Counted from the stretch's first letter, positions 17,327-27,733 are shown. The stretch is DNA of 64,000 nucleotides from Chondromyces crocatus (GCF_001189295.1 NZ_CP012159.1:2060001-2124000), one strand, 5' to 3'. Made by a program: numbers and translations. The notes: generated from the letters alone by a model not told the origin.

Positions 17327-18979
17327 ATGATGAGTCATCGCTCCTGGCAGGCGCTCAGCTTTGCCCTCGTTACCTCTTTGTCTTCGTCGGCAATGGCCGA
17401 AGAAGATCAGTGCTATCTGCACCGTGAGCTGTCCGTCGAGCGTCAGCTCCGGCGGCTATCGCTCGACCTGCGCGGCGTCGTGCCCGACGTCGCGGAGTAT
17501 GCGGCGGTCGAGGGCCTGGACGAGATCCCCGAGGCGATCGTCAAAACGTACCTGGAGAGCGACGAGTTCCGCATCCAGATGCGGCGACACCACGAAAATC
17601 TACTCTGGACCAATCCGAACGTCGCGCTGGCGAATGTGGGGTTCGCGCTGGGGTCGACCCGGTTCGCCGACACCACCCTCGTGTATCACGTCACCGCGGC
17701 GGGCACCTCGCGGCTCTATCGAGGTGGCGACGGTACGCATTACTGCCAGAATCGACCGCAGAGCGAGCTAGGGTATCAGCCGGATGGGCTCCCGGTGGCC
17801 GAGTCGATGGGGGTCGATGGGACCGGGGAGTTCTTCGCGGAGGGCTGGGTCGAGATCCATCCTTACTGGGAGGCGGACCCGAGCAAGACCATCAAGGTGT
17901 GCGCCTTCGACGCGCAGGCGACGACCGAGTACACGCTGCCGCCGGGAGACGTGGATGCCGGGACGCATACCTGCGACAGCCCCGTCTCGACGAAGTCGAA
18001 GTCGTGCGGCTGCGGCCCGGATCTGGCGTATTGCATGCTGACGAGCGTGGTGCAGCCCCAGGTGCTGGCCTCGATGCGCGAGCAGCTCCTGCGCCTCGTC
18101 GACGACTACACGGATGGAACCAGGCCTTACTCGGGGTTGATCTCGACGAAGCGGTCCTGGGTCAACGGGCCCCTGGCCCATTACTTCCACTATCTGGGCA
18201 GGCGGCAGACGTTCTCGCTCACGCAGAACATCCATCAACCGGCGGATGGCTTGCTCCCGGAGGTGCCTTATACGGCGGTCGACCAGTGGGTCGAGGTGGA
18301 GCGCGAGGCGCCGCACGCAGGCATTCTGACGCTGCCGGCCTTCCTGCTCCGGTTCCAGACCAACCGCGCCCGCGCCAACCGCTACCGCATCGCCTTCGAA
18401 GGGCAGCATTTTCAGCCGGCTGGCACCAAGGACACCGGGTGCGCGAAAGAGGGGGACGACCTGACCCAGCGCTGCGTCTGCAGGAGCTGCCACGTCACGC
18501 TCGAGCCACTCTCGGCGCATTTCGGGCTCTTCGTGGAGTCGGGCAGCACCGTGCTGAGCGATTTCGAGACCGAGTTCCCGACGGCGAGCGCGTGCGCGAA
18601 TGGATATGCCCCCCGCAGTGCGGCCTGGTGCGCTCGGTACTACTCACCCGTGCCCGACGCGGTGGATCCCGACATTCGTCCCTATCGGCTGAAGGCCCTG
18701 GAGTACGACGATGCAGCTCATCCCCTCATCGGGCCCAACTTCTCCGCCGGGCCCGAGGGACTGGCGCAGAAGAACATCGAGAGCGGGCTGTTCCACGAGG
18801 TGGCGACGCGGAACCTGTTCGAGCTCTTGATGAAGCGGTCGCCAGACCTCGACCCGACGTCGACGCAAGGGGAGTCCAAGTTGATCCAGCAGCTCGCCGA
18901 GGAGTTCCGCGCGCACGACAACTTCAAGCTGCTGGTCGCGCGCCTCATCCAGCTACCGGCGTACCGGAGGATGCCATGA
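17327..18979 (+). CDS. Exported DUF1549-like protein with CxxCH motif
   Basis: The product has 550 residues. The N-terminus is a signal peptide (hydrophobic core, cleavage near AMA before EEDQCY). The following segment ERQLRRLSLDLRGVVPDVAE resembles the start of DUF1549 (PSCyt2), found in planctomycete and myxobacterial exported cytochrome-like proteins. Residues ~383-389 are CRSCHVT, a possible haem-c site, and several other Cys occur (CGCGPDLAYC). No catalytic role is established for the family. Its stop overlaps the next start (ATGA). It is first in a three-gene operon ending with a DUF1501 protein, the usual neighbour of DUF1549 proteins in planctomycetes. Confidence 0.8.
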   Translation: MMSHRSWQALSFALVTSLSSSAMAEEDQCYLHRELSVERQLRRLSLDLRGVVPDVAEYAAVEGLDEIPEAIVKTYLESDEFRIQMRRHHENLLWTNPNVALANVGFALGSTRFADTTLVYHVTAAGTSRLYRGGDGTHYCQNRPQSELGYQPDGLPVAESMGVDGTGEFFAEGWVEIHPYWEADPSKTIKVCAFDAQATTEYTLPPGDVDAGTHTCDSPVSTKSKSCGCGPDLAYCMLTSVVQPQVLASMREQLLRLVDDYTDGTRPYSGLISTKRSWVNGPLAHYFHYLGRRQTFSLTQNIHQPADGLLPEVPYTAVDQWVEVEREAPHAGILTLPAFLLRFQTNRARANRYRIAFEGQHFQPAGTKDTGCAKEGDDLTQRCVCRSCHVTLEPLSAHFGLFVESGSTVLSDFETEFPTASACANGYAPRSAAWCARYYSPVPDAVDPDIRPYRLKALEYDDAAHPLIGPNFSAGPEGLAQKNIESGLFHEVATRNLFELLMKRSPDLDPTSTQGESKLIQQLAEEFRAHDNFKLLVARLIQLPAYRRMP

Positions 18980-19710
18980 GCAAGCACGACCCGTCCCTCG
19001 TGGGACTCGCGGCGCTCCTCGCGTTCGCAGCGGGGTGCTTTCCGAACGGGGGATCGACGCCGCGCGACGAGGAGGAGCCTCCGTTCGTTCATCCCGGCGT
19101 CGGCGCCGAAGGGACGCCGGGGGAATCACCCGGTGATCTCGGCGGTGGAGCGCGGCCGGGGCAGTCTCGCTCGGTCCGACGCATGACGATCGACGTCCTG
19201 CAGGCTTCGATGGCGAGGGTCGCCGGGCGGGACGTGCACGGGAACCCCATCATCTGGCAGTTCAATGGCCGAGATGGTTTCAGCGACGGGGCCTTCGGGA
19301 GGGCGCTGGGCAGGCCGGACTTCCAGTCCTCCACGGAGGAGGGGACGGTCTCCAACGCGCTGTACCTGAAATTCGTGGGCGACGCGGCGCGCGATGTGTG
19401 CACGCAGATGGCGAAGAACGATCTGCTGAGGAACGACGCCTCGACGCGCTCGCTCTTTCCAGAGGCACCCTGGGACGGCGTGGCCACCGAGGCGCAGGTG
19501 ACCCGCAACGTGCAGCACCTGCTCCTTCGCTTCCTGGGGCTGCGGGTGTCGGCCTCGGATCCGATGGTGCCCGCGCTGCGCGAGGTCTACCAGACGGGCG
19601 TCGACAGGTTCGCAGTGCCCGGGGGCGGGGGCGAGCTCACGCCGGCGGCCGAGGGGTGGCGCGGGGTCTGCGTCGCGCTGTTCGAGTCACCGCTGTTCCA
19701 CAACGACTGA
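18976..19710 (+). CDS. Lipoprotein, middle gene of the DUF1549/DUF1501 operon
   Basis: The product has 244 residues, and the start overlaps the upstream stop (ATGA). The signal ends in lipobox FAAGC; a Pro/Gly-rich linker follows. The remaining ~180 residues are not a family I recognise, but they contain RRMTIDVLQASMARVAG and a C-terminal ...ALFESPLFHND, which resembles the closing segment of DUF1549/DUF1553-type proteins. It may be a split-off partner domain of the upstream protein (inference). It is 16 bp from the next gene. Confidence 0.75.
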   Translation: MSKHDPSLVGLAALLAFAAGCFPNGGSTPRDEEEPPFVHPGVGAEGTPGESPGDLGGGARPGQSRSVRRMTIDVLQASMARVAGRDVHGNPIIWQFNGRDGFSDGAFGRALGRPDFQSSTEEGTVSNALYLKFVGDAARDVCTQMAKNDLLRNDASTRSLFPEAPWDGVATEAQVTRNVQHLLLRFLGLRVSASDPMVPALREVYQTGVDRFAVPGGGGELTPAAEGWRGVCVALFESPLFHND

Positions 19711-19726
19711 GGAGAACGAACGATCC

Positions 19727-21172
19727 ATGAGCCACAAGGGCAAGGTCTCTCGCCGCGCGGCGCTCGGAGCGCTCGGGCTCGGGGCAGGTACGCTGCTCCT
19801 CGACGGTCTGCTCGGGCTGCGCCACGCGCGCGCCGACGTGAGCGATCCGGACAACGCGCCGCTGCTCGTGATGTGCGAGTTCGTCAGCGGCTGGGACACG
19901 CTTTACTGCCTGGATCCGCGGAACCACCACGATTTCGGTGAGCCGGCGGGCGGGATCTACACGGGCTTCGACCTCGTCACGGACGCGCAGACCAAGAACG
20001 TCATCGAGGCGACGGGGGGAACGGGGCTCGTTCGGCCGCCCGGGAGCAACGTGATCTACGGGCCCACGATGAGCAAGCTCGCGGAGGAGCACTTCGAGGA
20101 CCTGTGCGTGGTGCGCGGGGTGAACATGGGGACGCTGACCCACGAGGTGGGGCGGCGTTACTTCCTGACCGGGAAGTTCCCGCGGGGGCTGGCCGCGTCG
20201 GGAAGTTCGCTGGAGACGTGGTGGGCTGCGGCTTCGGGGACCCTCGATCACCACGAGATCCCGAACCTCGTGGCCGGCGGGGCAGAGACGTACAACGAGG
20301 GGCTGACGCCGCTGGCGAGCGGGCTGCGGGTGCCGGGCTACAACGAGATGCTGCAGGTGCTGCGGCCGCTGAACGCCTCGGTGGCGCTGGACGGGAAGGT
20401 GGAGCAGGCGGCGGCGAAGTTCCATCACACGAACTCGTGCGTGCACCAGCAGCTCGACGCGCAAGGGCACCTGAAGACGCACCTGTCGGCGTGGGGGTCG
20501 GCGCAGACGCTGGCGAACGGGGGGCTGTGGAAGCACTTCGATTTCAAGGCGAACCCGCCCGCGGGGAGCCAGCTCGAGAAGCTGTACCAGGCCTTCAACG
20601 TCGACCCCACGAACCCGGCTGCGGCGCTCTCGGGGCGGCCGCGTGGGCAAGCGGCGCTCGCTGCGCAGGCGCTGGTGAACCGCATCTCCCAGGTGGTGCT
20701 GCTCCGGCTGGTGAACGTGACCGACGCGCACTTCGACGACGACTGGCCTTCGAACCATCCGGCGCGTCAGCGGCAAGGGTTCGACGCGGTGAGCGAGCTG
20801 ATCACGTACCTCCAGACGACGGAGGACAAGAACGGGAAGTCCTTCTGGGACAGGACCACGCTGCTCTGCTTCTCCGAGTTCGCGCGCACGCCGCGCATCA
20901 ACCAGCAGGGCGGGCGTGATCACCACCTGGCCTCGGCGTGCCTCGTCGCCGGCAACGGCATCCGCGGCAACCGGCTGGTGGGCGCGACCAAGGACACGAA
21001 CTACGACGCGCGGCCCGTGAACCTGGAGACGGGCGCCCCCGACGACGAGATGGGGACGGTGATGAAGCCGTCGGATGTGCACGCGACGCTGCTGCACGCG
21101 GCCGGGTTGCCGTTCGATCACATCTCCAATCAAGAGCCGAAGATCATCAAGGCGATGATGACGAACCCCTGA
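19727..21172 (+). CDS. Tat-exported DUF1501 family protein
   Basis: The product has 481 residues. The N-terminus is a twin-arginine signal (SRRAALGALGLG followed by a hydrophobic stretch and an ALA-like site before DVSDPDN). The body matches DUF1501, a sulfatase/phosphatase-like fold: LLVMCEFVSGWDTL near the N-terminus and FSEFARTPRINQQGGRDHH towards the C-terminus, where the metal-binding Asp/His lie. The activity of the family is not known. A Shine-Dalgarno-like GAGGAG sits ~13 bp before the ATG. It closes the operon and is followed immediately by a hairpin. Confidence 0.9.
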   Translation: MSHKGKVSRRAALGALGLGAGTLLLDGLLGLRHARADVSDPDNAPLLVMCEFVSGWDTLYCLDPRNHHDFGEPAGGIYTGFDLVTDAQTKNVIEATGGTGLVRPPGSNVIYGPTMSKLAEEHFEDLCVVRGVNMGTLTHEVGRRYFLTGKFPRGLAASGSSLETWWAAASGTLDHHEIPNLVAGGAETYNEGLTPLASGLRVPGYNEMLQVLRPLNASVALDGKVEQAAAKFHHTNSCVHQQLDAQGHLKTHLSAWGSAQTLANGGLWKHFDFKANPPAGSQLEKLYQAFNVDPTNPAAALSGRPRGQAALAAQALVNRISQVVLLRLVNVTDAHFDDDWPSNHPARQRQGFDAVSELITYLQTTEDKNGKSFWDRTTLLCFSEFARTPRINQQGGRDHHLASACLVAGNGIRGNRLVGATKDTNYDARPVNLETGAPDDEMGTVMKPSDVHATLLHAAGLPFDHISNQEPKIIKAMMTNP

Positions 21173-21175
21173 GCG

Positions 21176-21205
21176 ATCCTGCGCGCCGAGGGGGGCGCGC
21201 GGGAT
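21176..21205 (+). terminator. Strong hairpin at the end of the DUF1501 operon
   Basis: The arms ATCCTGCGCGCC (21176-21187) and GGCGCGCGGGAT (21194-21205) pair over 12 bp with one mismatch around a 6-nt loop. The hairpin starts 3 bp after the stop codon. There is no T-tract. Its position and strength support a terminator or 3'-end stabiliser. Confidence 0.65.
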
Positions 21206-21378
21206 GCGAAGGGTGATCTCCTGCCGGGACGCACGTCACGTCGAGAGGTCGTCGCCAGCAGGGAGCGCTCCACACCGCGAGAGGCGCTCGCTGTGAGCGC
21301 TCCCGGGGGTTTTCGCGCTGTCGAGCGGCGGGCAACGCCGCCCCTGGAGATGCTCGCTGTTCCAGGGGCGCGAGGCGC

Positions 21379-23940
21379 TCAGCCGCCGGGCGCGACGACC
21401 CGCATCGGGGTCGCGTTGAAAGGCTGTCCACCGCCGAGCTGTGCCCAGGTGCTGGAGCCCCAGCAGAAGAGGCGTCCTTCGCTGGAGACGCCGCAGGTGT
21501 GCTCGTTGCCGATCGCGGCGGTGTCCCAGGGGGCCAGGCTGGGCACGCGCTGGGGGGTGTTGAAGGAGGTGAGGCTGCCGAGGCCGAGCTGTCCGTAGGA
21601 GCCCGCGCCCCAGCAGTAGAGGTCTCCGTTCGTCTTGAGCGCGCAGGTGAAGAGCCCCTGGCCCAGGAACGGGCGTGCCCAGTCGCTGTCCTGACCGACA
21701 CGGGTGGGCTGGGTCAGGGGGTTCACGGCGTTGCCGATGCCGGCCTCGCTGTTGGCGTTGCGGCCCCAGCACCAGAGGCTGCCGTTCGTGTCGACGCCGC
21801 AGGTGTGGTTGGCGCTGATGTCGACGGCGGCCCAGGGGCCTCCGTCGACCAGCGTGGGCGTGTGGACCGGCGAGGTGGTGTGACCGAGGCCGAGCTGGCC
21901 GCTGCCGTTCCCGCCCCAGCAGTGGAGTGCGCCGCTCGCGCGCAGCCCACAGGTGGTGTCGCCGTGGGCGACGACGCTCGTCCAGTCCGTCGCGGCGGCG
22001 GGGAGCGCGCGCACGGGCTGCTGCCTCCCGGTGAGGGTACCGTCGCCGAGCTGGCCGCTGGCATTGCGGCCCCAGCACCACAGCGTGCCGTCCTGGCGTA
22101 CGGCGCAGGCGTGGTTGTAGCCGGTGGCGATCTCGACCCACGGGACGTCGATGGGCACGGGCAGGACCACGGGGGCCGGCGAGGTCTGTGCGCCCAGGGC
22201 TGCGCCGTTGCCTTGCTCGCCGTTGTTGTCCCAGCCCCAGCAGAGGGGCTGATCGAGGCCGCTCTCGTCGGCGATGCCGCAGGTGTGGGTGCGTCCGAGG
22301 GCGATGCGCTTCCAGACCTTGCCCGCGCCGATGGGCGTGGGCTCGACGCGGGTCACGGTGGTGGCATCACCGAGGTGGCCGTACGCATTGCGACCCCAGC
22401 AATACAGATTCCCCGCGCCGCGGAGGCCGCAGCCGTTGTCGAGCTGGACGGCGATGGTGGTCCAGTCGGTGGCGGACCCGGCGGGCGTGGGCGTCGTGCG
22501 ATCGGAGGAGAAGCCCAGGCCCGTGGCGCCCCGGCTCGCCGAGCCCCAGCAGGAGAGGCGTCCACCTTCCTGCACGCCGCAGGCGAAGCGGAGGCCGCTG
22601 GCCACGGTGAGCCAGTCGGTGTCTGCACCCACCTGCGCGGGCGTGGGGAGGGGTCCCTCCGCGCCTGGCTGGGCGGTCTGGCCGAGGCTCCCTTCGCCCC
22701 AGCACCAGAGGCTGCGATCGGCGCGGAGCGCGCAGGCGGCGTGCTCGCCTGCGTCGATGCGGGCCCAGGTGGTGTCCTCGTCGACGCGCTGAGGCAGCGT
22801 GAGGGTGACGGGGAGCTGCGCGCCGTTGCCTGCCTGTGCGAGCGCGTTCGTGCCCCAGCACCAGCGGGAGCCGTCGAGCTTCACGCCGCAGGCGTAGCCG
22901 CCGCCCGTGGACACCTGGGCCCAGTCGGTAGCAAGGGTGGCCTCGCGGGTCGGTGTGGGGCGGGTGCCCGCGCTGGTGTTGTCGCCGAGCTGGCGGCTGG
23001 TGTTGAGGCCCCAGCACCAGAGGGTGTGGTCGTCGCGTACGCCGCAGGTGAACTCGTTGCCCGCCGAGACGTCGAGCCAGTGGTCGGTACCGACCTGGAC
23101 TGGCTGGTTGCGGTTGGTCGTGGTGCCGTCGCCGATCTGGCCACGGATGTTGTAGCCCCAGCAATACAGCGCGCCGCTCTCGCGGATCGCGCAGGTGTGT
23201 GCCGAGCCGGATTCGAGGGTCACCCAGTCGTCGATGCCGCCCGTGAGGAGGGTGGGGGCGTTGCGGTTGGTCGCGGTGCCGTCGCCGAGCTGGCCGGAGC
23301 CATTGGTGCCCCAGCAGAGGATCCGGTGGGCCTCGTTGAGGGCGCACGTGAACGAGCCGCCTGCGACGACGCGCGTCCAGTCCCTCGCGCCACCCACGGC
23401 CATCGGCTTGACGAAGAAGGGGTCGGCCGTGCCCGTGCCGACCTGGCCGCTCGTGTTGTGGCCCCAGCACCACATCGTCCCATCCTGGCGGATGGCGCAA
23501 GCGTGGTACTGGCCGGCGGCGACCGTGAGGTACAGGGGTTCGCAGGTGCGGCCGTCACCGGTCGTCCCGCTCGGGCACGAGCACGAGAAGCTGCCAGGCT
23601 CGTTGGTGCAGGTGGCCAGGGGGTCACAGTCGTCGAGGAGAGACGCGCACTCGTCGATGTCCGTGCAGGTGCGGCCGTCGCCTTCGTAGCCCGGGTGGCA
23701 AGCGCACTCGTAGAAGGCGCTCGTGTCGATGCAGTCGGCGTTGGCGGCGCAGGTGTGCGTCCCCTCGGCGCACTCGTCGATGGCGAAGGGGTCGTCGACG
23801 CCACCTGCGCCGGCTGCACCACCCGTCCCTCCACCGCCGGTCGGCGCGCCACCGCTGCCCCCATCGTCGCCGCCACAGGAGGACACACAGAGGATCGACA
23901 GGACCAGCCAGGCGCGGCCCAAGGTTCGCTTCGTGATCAC
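21379..23940 (-). CDS. EGF/RCC1-repeat lipoprotein (paralogue 1)
   Basis: The product has 853 residues. GTG 23940 follows a GAGGAGA element and gives a signal with lipobox VSSC; a frame to 24021 adds non-signal sequence. A Gly-rich linker leads to two EGF-like modules (IDECAEGTHTC..., then DIDECASLLDDC...). Then come RCC1/ATS1-type repeats with 14 Cys-Trp-Gly motifs of the kind [15 protein letters not shown], enough for two seven-bladed beta-propellers. Such proteins are usually surface-bound and interaction-mediating; no enzyme motif is visible. The gene downstream of it on the map, 34 bp upstream in transcription, is a paralogue of the same design. From 21206 to 21378 I see nothing distinct. 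Confidence 0.9.
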   Translation of the reverse strand: MITKRTLGRAWLVLSILCVSSCGGDDGGSGGAPTGGGGTGGAAGAGGVDDPFAIDECAEGTHTCAANADCIDTSAFYECACHPGYEGDGRTCTDIDECASLLDDCDPLATCTNEPGSFSCSCPSGTTGDGRTCEPLYLTVAAGQYHACAIRQDGTMWCWGHNTSGQVGTGTADPFFVKPMAVGGARDWTRVVAGGSFTCALNEAHRILCWGTNGSGQLGDGTATNRNAPTLLTGGIDDWVTLESGSAHTCAIRESGALYCWGYNIRGQIGDGTTTNRNQPVQVGTDHWLDVSAGNEFTCGVRDDHTLWCWGLNTSRQLGDNTSAGTRPTPTREATLATDWAQVSTGGGYACGVKLDGSRWCWGTNALAQAGNGAQLPVTLTLPQRVDEDTTWARIDAGEHAACALRADRSLWCWGEGSLGQTAQPGAEGPLPTPAQVGADTDWLTVASGLRFACGVQEGGRLSCWGSASRGATGLGFSSDRTTPTPAGSATDWTTIAVQLDNGCGLRGAGNLYCWGRNAYGHLGDATTVTRVEPTPIGAGKVWKRIALGRTHTCGIADESGLDQPLCWGWDNNGEQGNGAALGAQTSPAPVVLPVPIDVPWVEIATGYNHACAVRQDGTLWCWGRNASGQLGDGTLTGRQQPVRALPAAATDWTSVVAHGDTTCGLRASGALHCWGGNGSGQLGLGHTTSPVHTPTLVDGGPWAAVDISANHTCGVDTNGSLWCWGRNANSEAGIGNAVNPLTQPTRVGQDSDWARPFLGQGLFTCALKTNGDLYCWGAGSYGQLGLGSLTSFNTPQRVPSLAPWDTAAIGNEHTCGVSSEGRLFCWGSSTWAQLGGGQPFNATPMRVVAPGG

Positions 23941-23974
23941 CGTGCTCGTTCTCCTCGCTTCCGTGCTGGAAACG

Positions 23975-26563
23975 TCACTGTTTGGCCGCCGCGATGCGGA
24001 CGGGGGTGCCGGCGAAGCCATCGCCGCGCGCGTTCTGGCCGTTCTCGCCCGAGCCCCAGCAGCGCAGCGCCCCGCCTGCGCCGAGGCCGCAGGCGTACGA
24101 GAAGCCGAGGTGGATGGCCGTCCAGTCCGGCGCGCCTGCGAGCGCGAAGGGGACCCGGCGCTGTGTGGTGTCGCCGAGGCCGAGGTGGCCGGTGCCGTTC
24201 ACGCCCCAGCAGGAGACTGCGCCGCTCGCTCTGCGTGCGCAGGTGCTGGCGTTGCCGGCGGTGACCTCGACCCAGTCGGTGTCGGCGCCGACCTGCACGG
24301 GCGCGGGGCGGTCGGTGGTGGTGTTGTCGCCGAGCTGCCCGTTCGCGTTGCGGCCCCAGCACCAGAGCGAGCCCTCTTCCTTGATCGCGCAGGTGTGGTT
24401 CACGCCAGCGGTGAGGGCGGGGCGCCAGCCGGTGCTCAGCAGGGTGGGCGTGTAGCCGTTCTTGCCTGCCGGGTTGCCCGCCGTGCCGACGCCGAGCTGG
24501 CCTTCGTTGTTGCGGCCCCAGCAGTGGAGGGAGCCGTCGTTGCGTGTGGCGCAGGTGTGGTACTGGCCGGCGGCGACGGCGGTCCAGCCGGCGGTCGGGA
24601 GGACCTCGCGGAGGGAGCCCGTCTGGGGGTTGGCCTCCGCGCCCGTCTGGTAGTTGCCGTTGCGGCCCCAGCACCAGAGCGTGCCGTTGGTGGCGATGGC
24701 GCAGTTGTGATCCTCGCCCGCCGTGAGGGTGCTCCACGAGAGGCCGGCGTAGGGCTTGGCTTGCGTGAGGATGGGCTCGAAGGTGGACCCGGGGACGGTG
24801 TTGCCGCGGCCGAGCTGGCCGCTCGAGTTGCGGCCGCTGCAGGCGAGCTGTCCGGCGCTGGTGATGCCGCAGGTGTGCTGTCGACCCAGCGTGGCGCGGG
24901 TGAACGTCGAGGCCGTGGTGGCCTGGGTGGGGCCGGCGCGGCTCGCGGTGTCGTCGACGCCGAGCTGACCCGACTCGTTGTTGCCCCAGCAGTGGAGGGT
25001 GTCGTCTTCGTGGATCGCGCAGCCGGACTCCCCGTACGCGGCGACGTGCTTCCACGTCTCGCCGGAGACCGGGGTGGGTCGGGTCTCGAGGCTGTTCTTT
25101 CCATCGCCGAGCTGGCCGTGGAGGCGCGAGCCCCAGCAAGCGACGTGGCCTTCATCGTCGAGTGCGCAGGAGTGGGTGGTGCCGAGGGCGACGTCGACCC
25201 ACCTGCGGCCGACGGCGGCCTCCTTCGGATGAGGGGTGGTGACGAGCGCTGGCTGGCCTCCTGCGATCTGTGCGGCCTGGTTGCGACCCCAGCAACTGAG
25301 GGTGTCCGCGGTGTCGATGGCGCAGACGTGGGAGAAGCCGGCGCGCACCACCTTGAAGGTGGTCTCGGGAGCGATGTGGACCGGCGTCGCGCTCGACTGG
25401 AGGACGCCGTTCGCGAGCTGGCCTTCGACGCCGCGACCCCAGCAGAACAGCCGCCCGTCGCTCTTCAGGGCGCAGGTCGTGGGTCCGACGGCGACGGCCG
25501 TCCAGTCGGCGTCCATCGCGTCGGCGGAGGTCTCCACGAGGGAAGGGGCGGCGACGGTGCCGCCTCCCGCCCTGGCGATCTGGAGGTCGCTGTTCTGGCC
25601 CCAGCAGTACAGGCGCCCGTCTTGCTTGAGGGCGCAGGTCGACTCCCGGTTCGCGTCGACGAGGCGCCAATCGTTGTCCGGTGCGCTGGCGAGGGGGTCG
25701 ACGCTGACGCGGACAGGGGACAGCTCCTGCACGACGCTCGCGCCGAGGCCGAGCTGGCCGGCGTTGTTGCGGCCCCAGCAGGAGAGGGTGCCGTCGCTCT
25801 CCACGGCGCAGGCGTGCTGTTCGCCGGCGGCGACGCGGGTCCAGGTGCGGTCGAGGCTGACGTACGCGGGCAAGGACTGGTTGTCGAGGGTGCCCACGCC
25901 GAGCTGTCCGACGTTGTTGGCGCCCCAGCACCACAGGTTCCCGTTCTGCTTGATGGCGCAGGTGTGTGCTGCGCCCGCGCCGAGCCGTTCCCAGTTGCTC
26001 GCCGCGCCGGCCCGTACGGGCGCTGGCTGGCTCGCGCCGAGGCCGTTCCCGAGGCGGCCACTGCCGCCGGCGCCGAAGCACACGATCGCGCCGTCCATGC
26101 GGAGGGCGCAGGCGTGGTAGGTGCCGGAGCTGAGGGCGGTATAGCGCGCCTCGCAGCCCGTGTACGGGTCACCGACCGTGCCGGAAGGACAGGCGCAGGT
26201 GAAGCCGCCTTCGGTGTTGGAGCAGGTGGCGCTCGGGTGGCAGTCGTCGAGGCGATCGAAGCACTCGTCGATGTCCTCACACGACTGGCCATCCCCCAGA
26301 TAGCCCTCGTCGCAGACGCAGGCGCCATCGGGGCTGCAGCTCGCGTTGTCTCCGCAAGGCTCGCAGGGCGAGACCTCGTCGCCTCCAGCTCCTCCGGTCC
26401 CTCCGCCCTGACCTCCCGAGCCACCGGGAGAGAGTGTTCCCCCTTCGCCGGGGTCGGGACTCGGTTCACCCCCGCCACAGGCGAGGGCACTCCAGGTCAG
26501 AGGAAGGAAGGCGGCAATGAACCATCGCCGTGGCGTGCCGAGGCAGCGGGCAAATCGGGGCAT
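23975..26563 (-). CDS. EGF/RCC1-repeat lipoprotein (paralogue 2)
   Basis: The product has 862 residues. ATG 26563 opens a signal with lipobox SALAC; an alternative ATG lies at 26605. Next is a Gly/Ser-rich linker, then two EGF-like modules ([18 protein letters not shown] and a cb[15 protein letters not shown]), then RCC1-type repeats with 14 CWG-like motifs (two vary: CFG and CSG), matching paralogue 1. It is the first gene of the pair, with 34 bp to the next start, so the two are probably co-transcribed and arose by tandem duplication. A role in surface adhesion or recognition is inferred from the architecture. Confidence 0.9.
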   Translation of the reverse strand: MPRFARCLGTPRRWFIAAFLPLTWSALACGGGEPSPDPGEGGTLSPGGSGGQGGGTGGAGGDEVSPCEPCGDNASCSPDGACVCDEGYLGDGQSCEDIDECFDRLDDCHPSATCSNTEGGFTCACPSGTVGDPYTGCEARYTALSSGTYHACALRMDGAIVCFGAGGSGRLGNGLGASQPAPVRAGAASNWERLGAGAAHTCAIKQNGNLWCWGANNVGQLGVGTLDNQSLPAYVSLDRTWTRVAAGEQHACAVESDGTLSCWGRNNAGQLGLGASVVQELSPVRVSVDPLASAPDNDWRLVDANRESTCALKQDGRLYCWGQNSDLQIARAGGGTVAAPSLVETSADAMDADWTAVAVGPTTCALKSDGRLFCWGRGVEGQLANGVLQSSATPVHIAPETTFKVVRAGFSHVCAIDTADTLSCWGRNQAAQIAGGQPALVTTPHPKEAAVGRRWVDVALGTTHSCALDDEGHVACWGSRLHGQLGDGKNSLETRPTPVSGETWKHVAAYGESGCAIHEDDTLHCWGNNESGQLGVDDTASRAGPTQATTASTFTRATLGRQHTCGITSAGQLACSGRNSSGQLGRGNTVPGSTFEPILTQAKPYAGLSWSTLTAGEDHNCAIATNGTLWCWGRNGNYQTGAEANPQTGSLREVLPTAGWTAVAAGQYHTCATRNDGSLHCWGRNNEGQLGVGTAGNPAGKNGYTPTLLSTGWRPALTAGVNHTCAIKEEGSLWCWGRNANGQLGDNTTTDRPAPVQVGADTDWVEVTAGNASTCARRASGAVSCWGVNGTGHLGLGDTTQRRVPFALAGAPDWTAIHLGFSYACGLGAGGALRCWGSGENGQNARGDGFAGTPVRIAAAKQ

Positions 26564-26779
26564 CCTGGTTATCGGCGATGCTACGGGGAGGGCAAAGCGT
26601 GTCAATAGCGGGACTCCCCGCCATCCGACATTGCTGCCGTCATCCCATCGTCACCTGTTGGACGCAGGCGGCAGGTCCAGATGCAGACGAGAGGTCCAGA
26701 TGCGGCCATCGGGTGGCGAGCCCGGGAGTGGTCACGGACCATGCCCCGTGGTACTGCCGCTGGCACTGGAGCTCTTAAA

Positions 26780-27733
26780 ATGCTGGTGACGGAGCGGCGT
26801 TCGACTTGGTTCCGGATCCTCTTCAAATACCGCGGCACGGCCTTCGCTCGCATGCGCGGAAGGCTGGCCTACAGCACGCTGCTGGCCGTGGCGGTCACGT
26901 TCGTCGACCTGAAGTTCGGCTATTTCCACCCCGACCTCACCGTCATTCCGTTCACCCTCGTGGGGCTCTCGCTGAGCATCTTCCTCGGGTTCCGGAACAA
27001 CACGAGCTACGACCGGTTCTGGGAGGGGCGCAAGCTATGGGGGCAGCTCGTCAACACGAGCCGGACATTGACCCGGCAGCTTCTCACCTTGATAGCGGCT
27101 CCGGGGGGAGATGCCGGCACCGCCGACACGGACGCCATCAGCGAGTTTCGGCGTGAAATGGTTTATCGATTGATCGCCTTCGTGCATTGCTTTCGCATGC
27201 ACCTGCGCGATCAGGACAAATACGAAGAGCTTCGAGAGCTGCTCTCTGCAACGGAGCTGGAGAGTCTGAAGCCGGAACTCAACAAGCCCAATGCCATCGT
27301 TCAGGCCATGGGCTTCCGGCTGAGGGATGCCTGGCAGCGTGGATGGATTCATCCCATGCACGTCCCCATTCTCGAGCAGAGCTTGACGAGCTTGACCGAC
27401 ATCCAGGGCGGGTGTGAGCGTATCAAGAGCACGCCGATTCCGTTCTCGTACACGTCGCTCATTCACCAGATCGTCGCTCTCTACTGCATTGCCTTGCCTT
27501 TCGGCATCGTGAAGACGGTGGGGCTCTTCACGCCGGTCGTGGTCTGCATCGTGGCGTATGCATTTTACGGTCTCGATGCCATTGGCGACGAAGTGGAGAA
27601 TCCCTTCGGTCTCGATCCGAACGATCTGCCGCTCTCGTCGCTGAGCCGGATGATCGAGGTGAACTTGCGGCAGCGCCTCGGAGAAACGGAACTCCCTCCT
27701 CTGCTCAAGCCCAAAGGCGGGCTGCTGTCCTGA
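26780..27733 (+). CDS. Bestrophin-family (UPF0187) membrane channel
   Basis: The product has 317 residues, the usual size for bacterial bestrophins. Family features are the N-terminal STWFRILFKYRGTAF, the LGFRNNTSYDRFWEGRKLW segment near the pore, and the C-terminal FYGLDAIGDEVENPFGLD, which includes the acidic patch. About four hydrophobic segments are visible. Bacterial homologues form pentameric ion channels in the inner membrane. ATG 26780 follows TGGAGC at a suitable distance; a longer frame from 26681 lacks family sequence. The 216 bp upstream (26564-26779) separates it from the RCC1 gene and should hold both promoters. Confidence 0.92.
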   Translation: MLVTERRSTWFRILFKYRGTAFARMRGRLAYSTLLAVAVTFVDLKFGYFHPDLTVIPFTLVGLSLSIFLGFRNNTSYDRFWEGRKLWGQLVNTSRTLTRQLLTLIAAPGGDAGTADTDAISEFRREMVYRLIAFVHCFRMHLRDQDKYEELRELLSATELESLKPELNKPNAIVQAMGFRLRDAWQRGWIHPMHVPILEQSLTSLTDIQGGCERIKSTPIPFSYTSLIHQIVALYCIALPFGIVKTVGLFTPVVVCIVAYAFYGLDAIGDEVENPFGLDPNDLPLSSLSRMIEVNLRQRLGETELPPLLKPKGGLLS

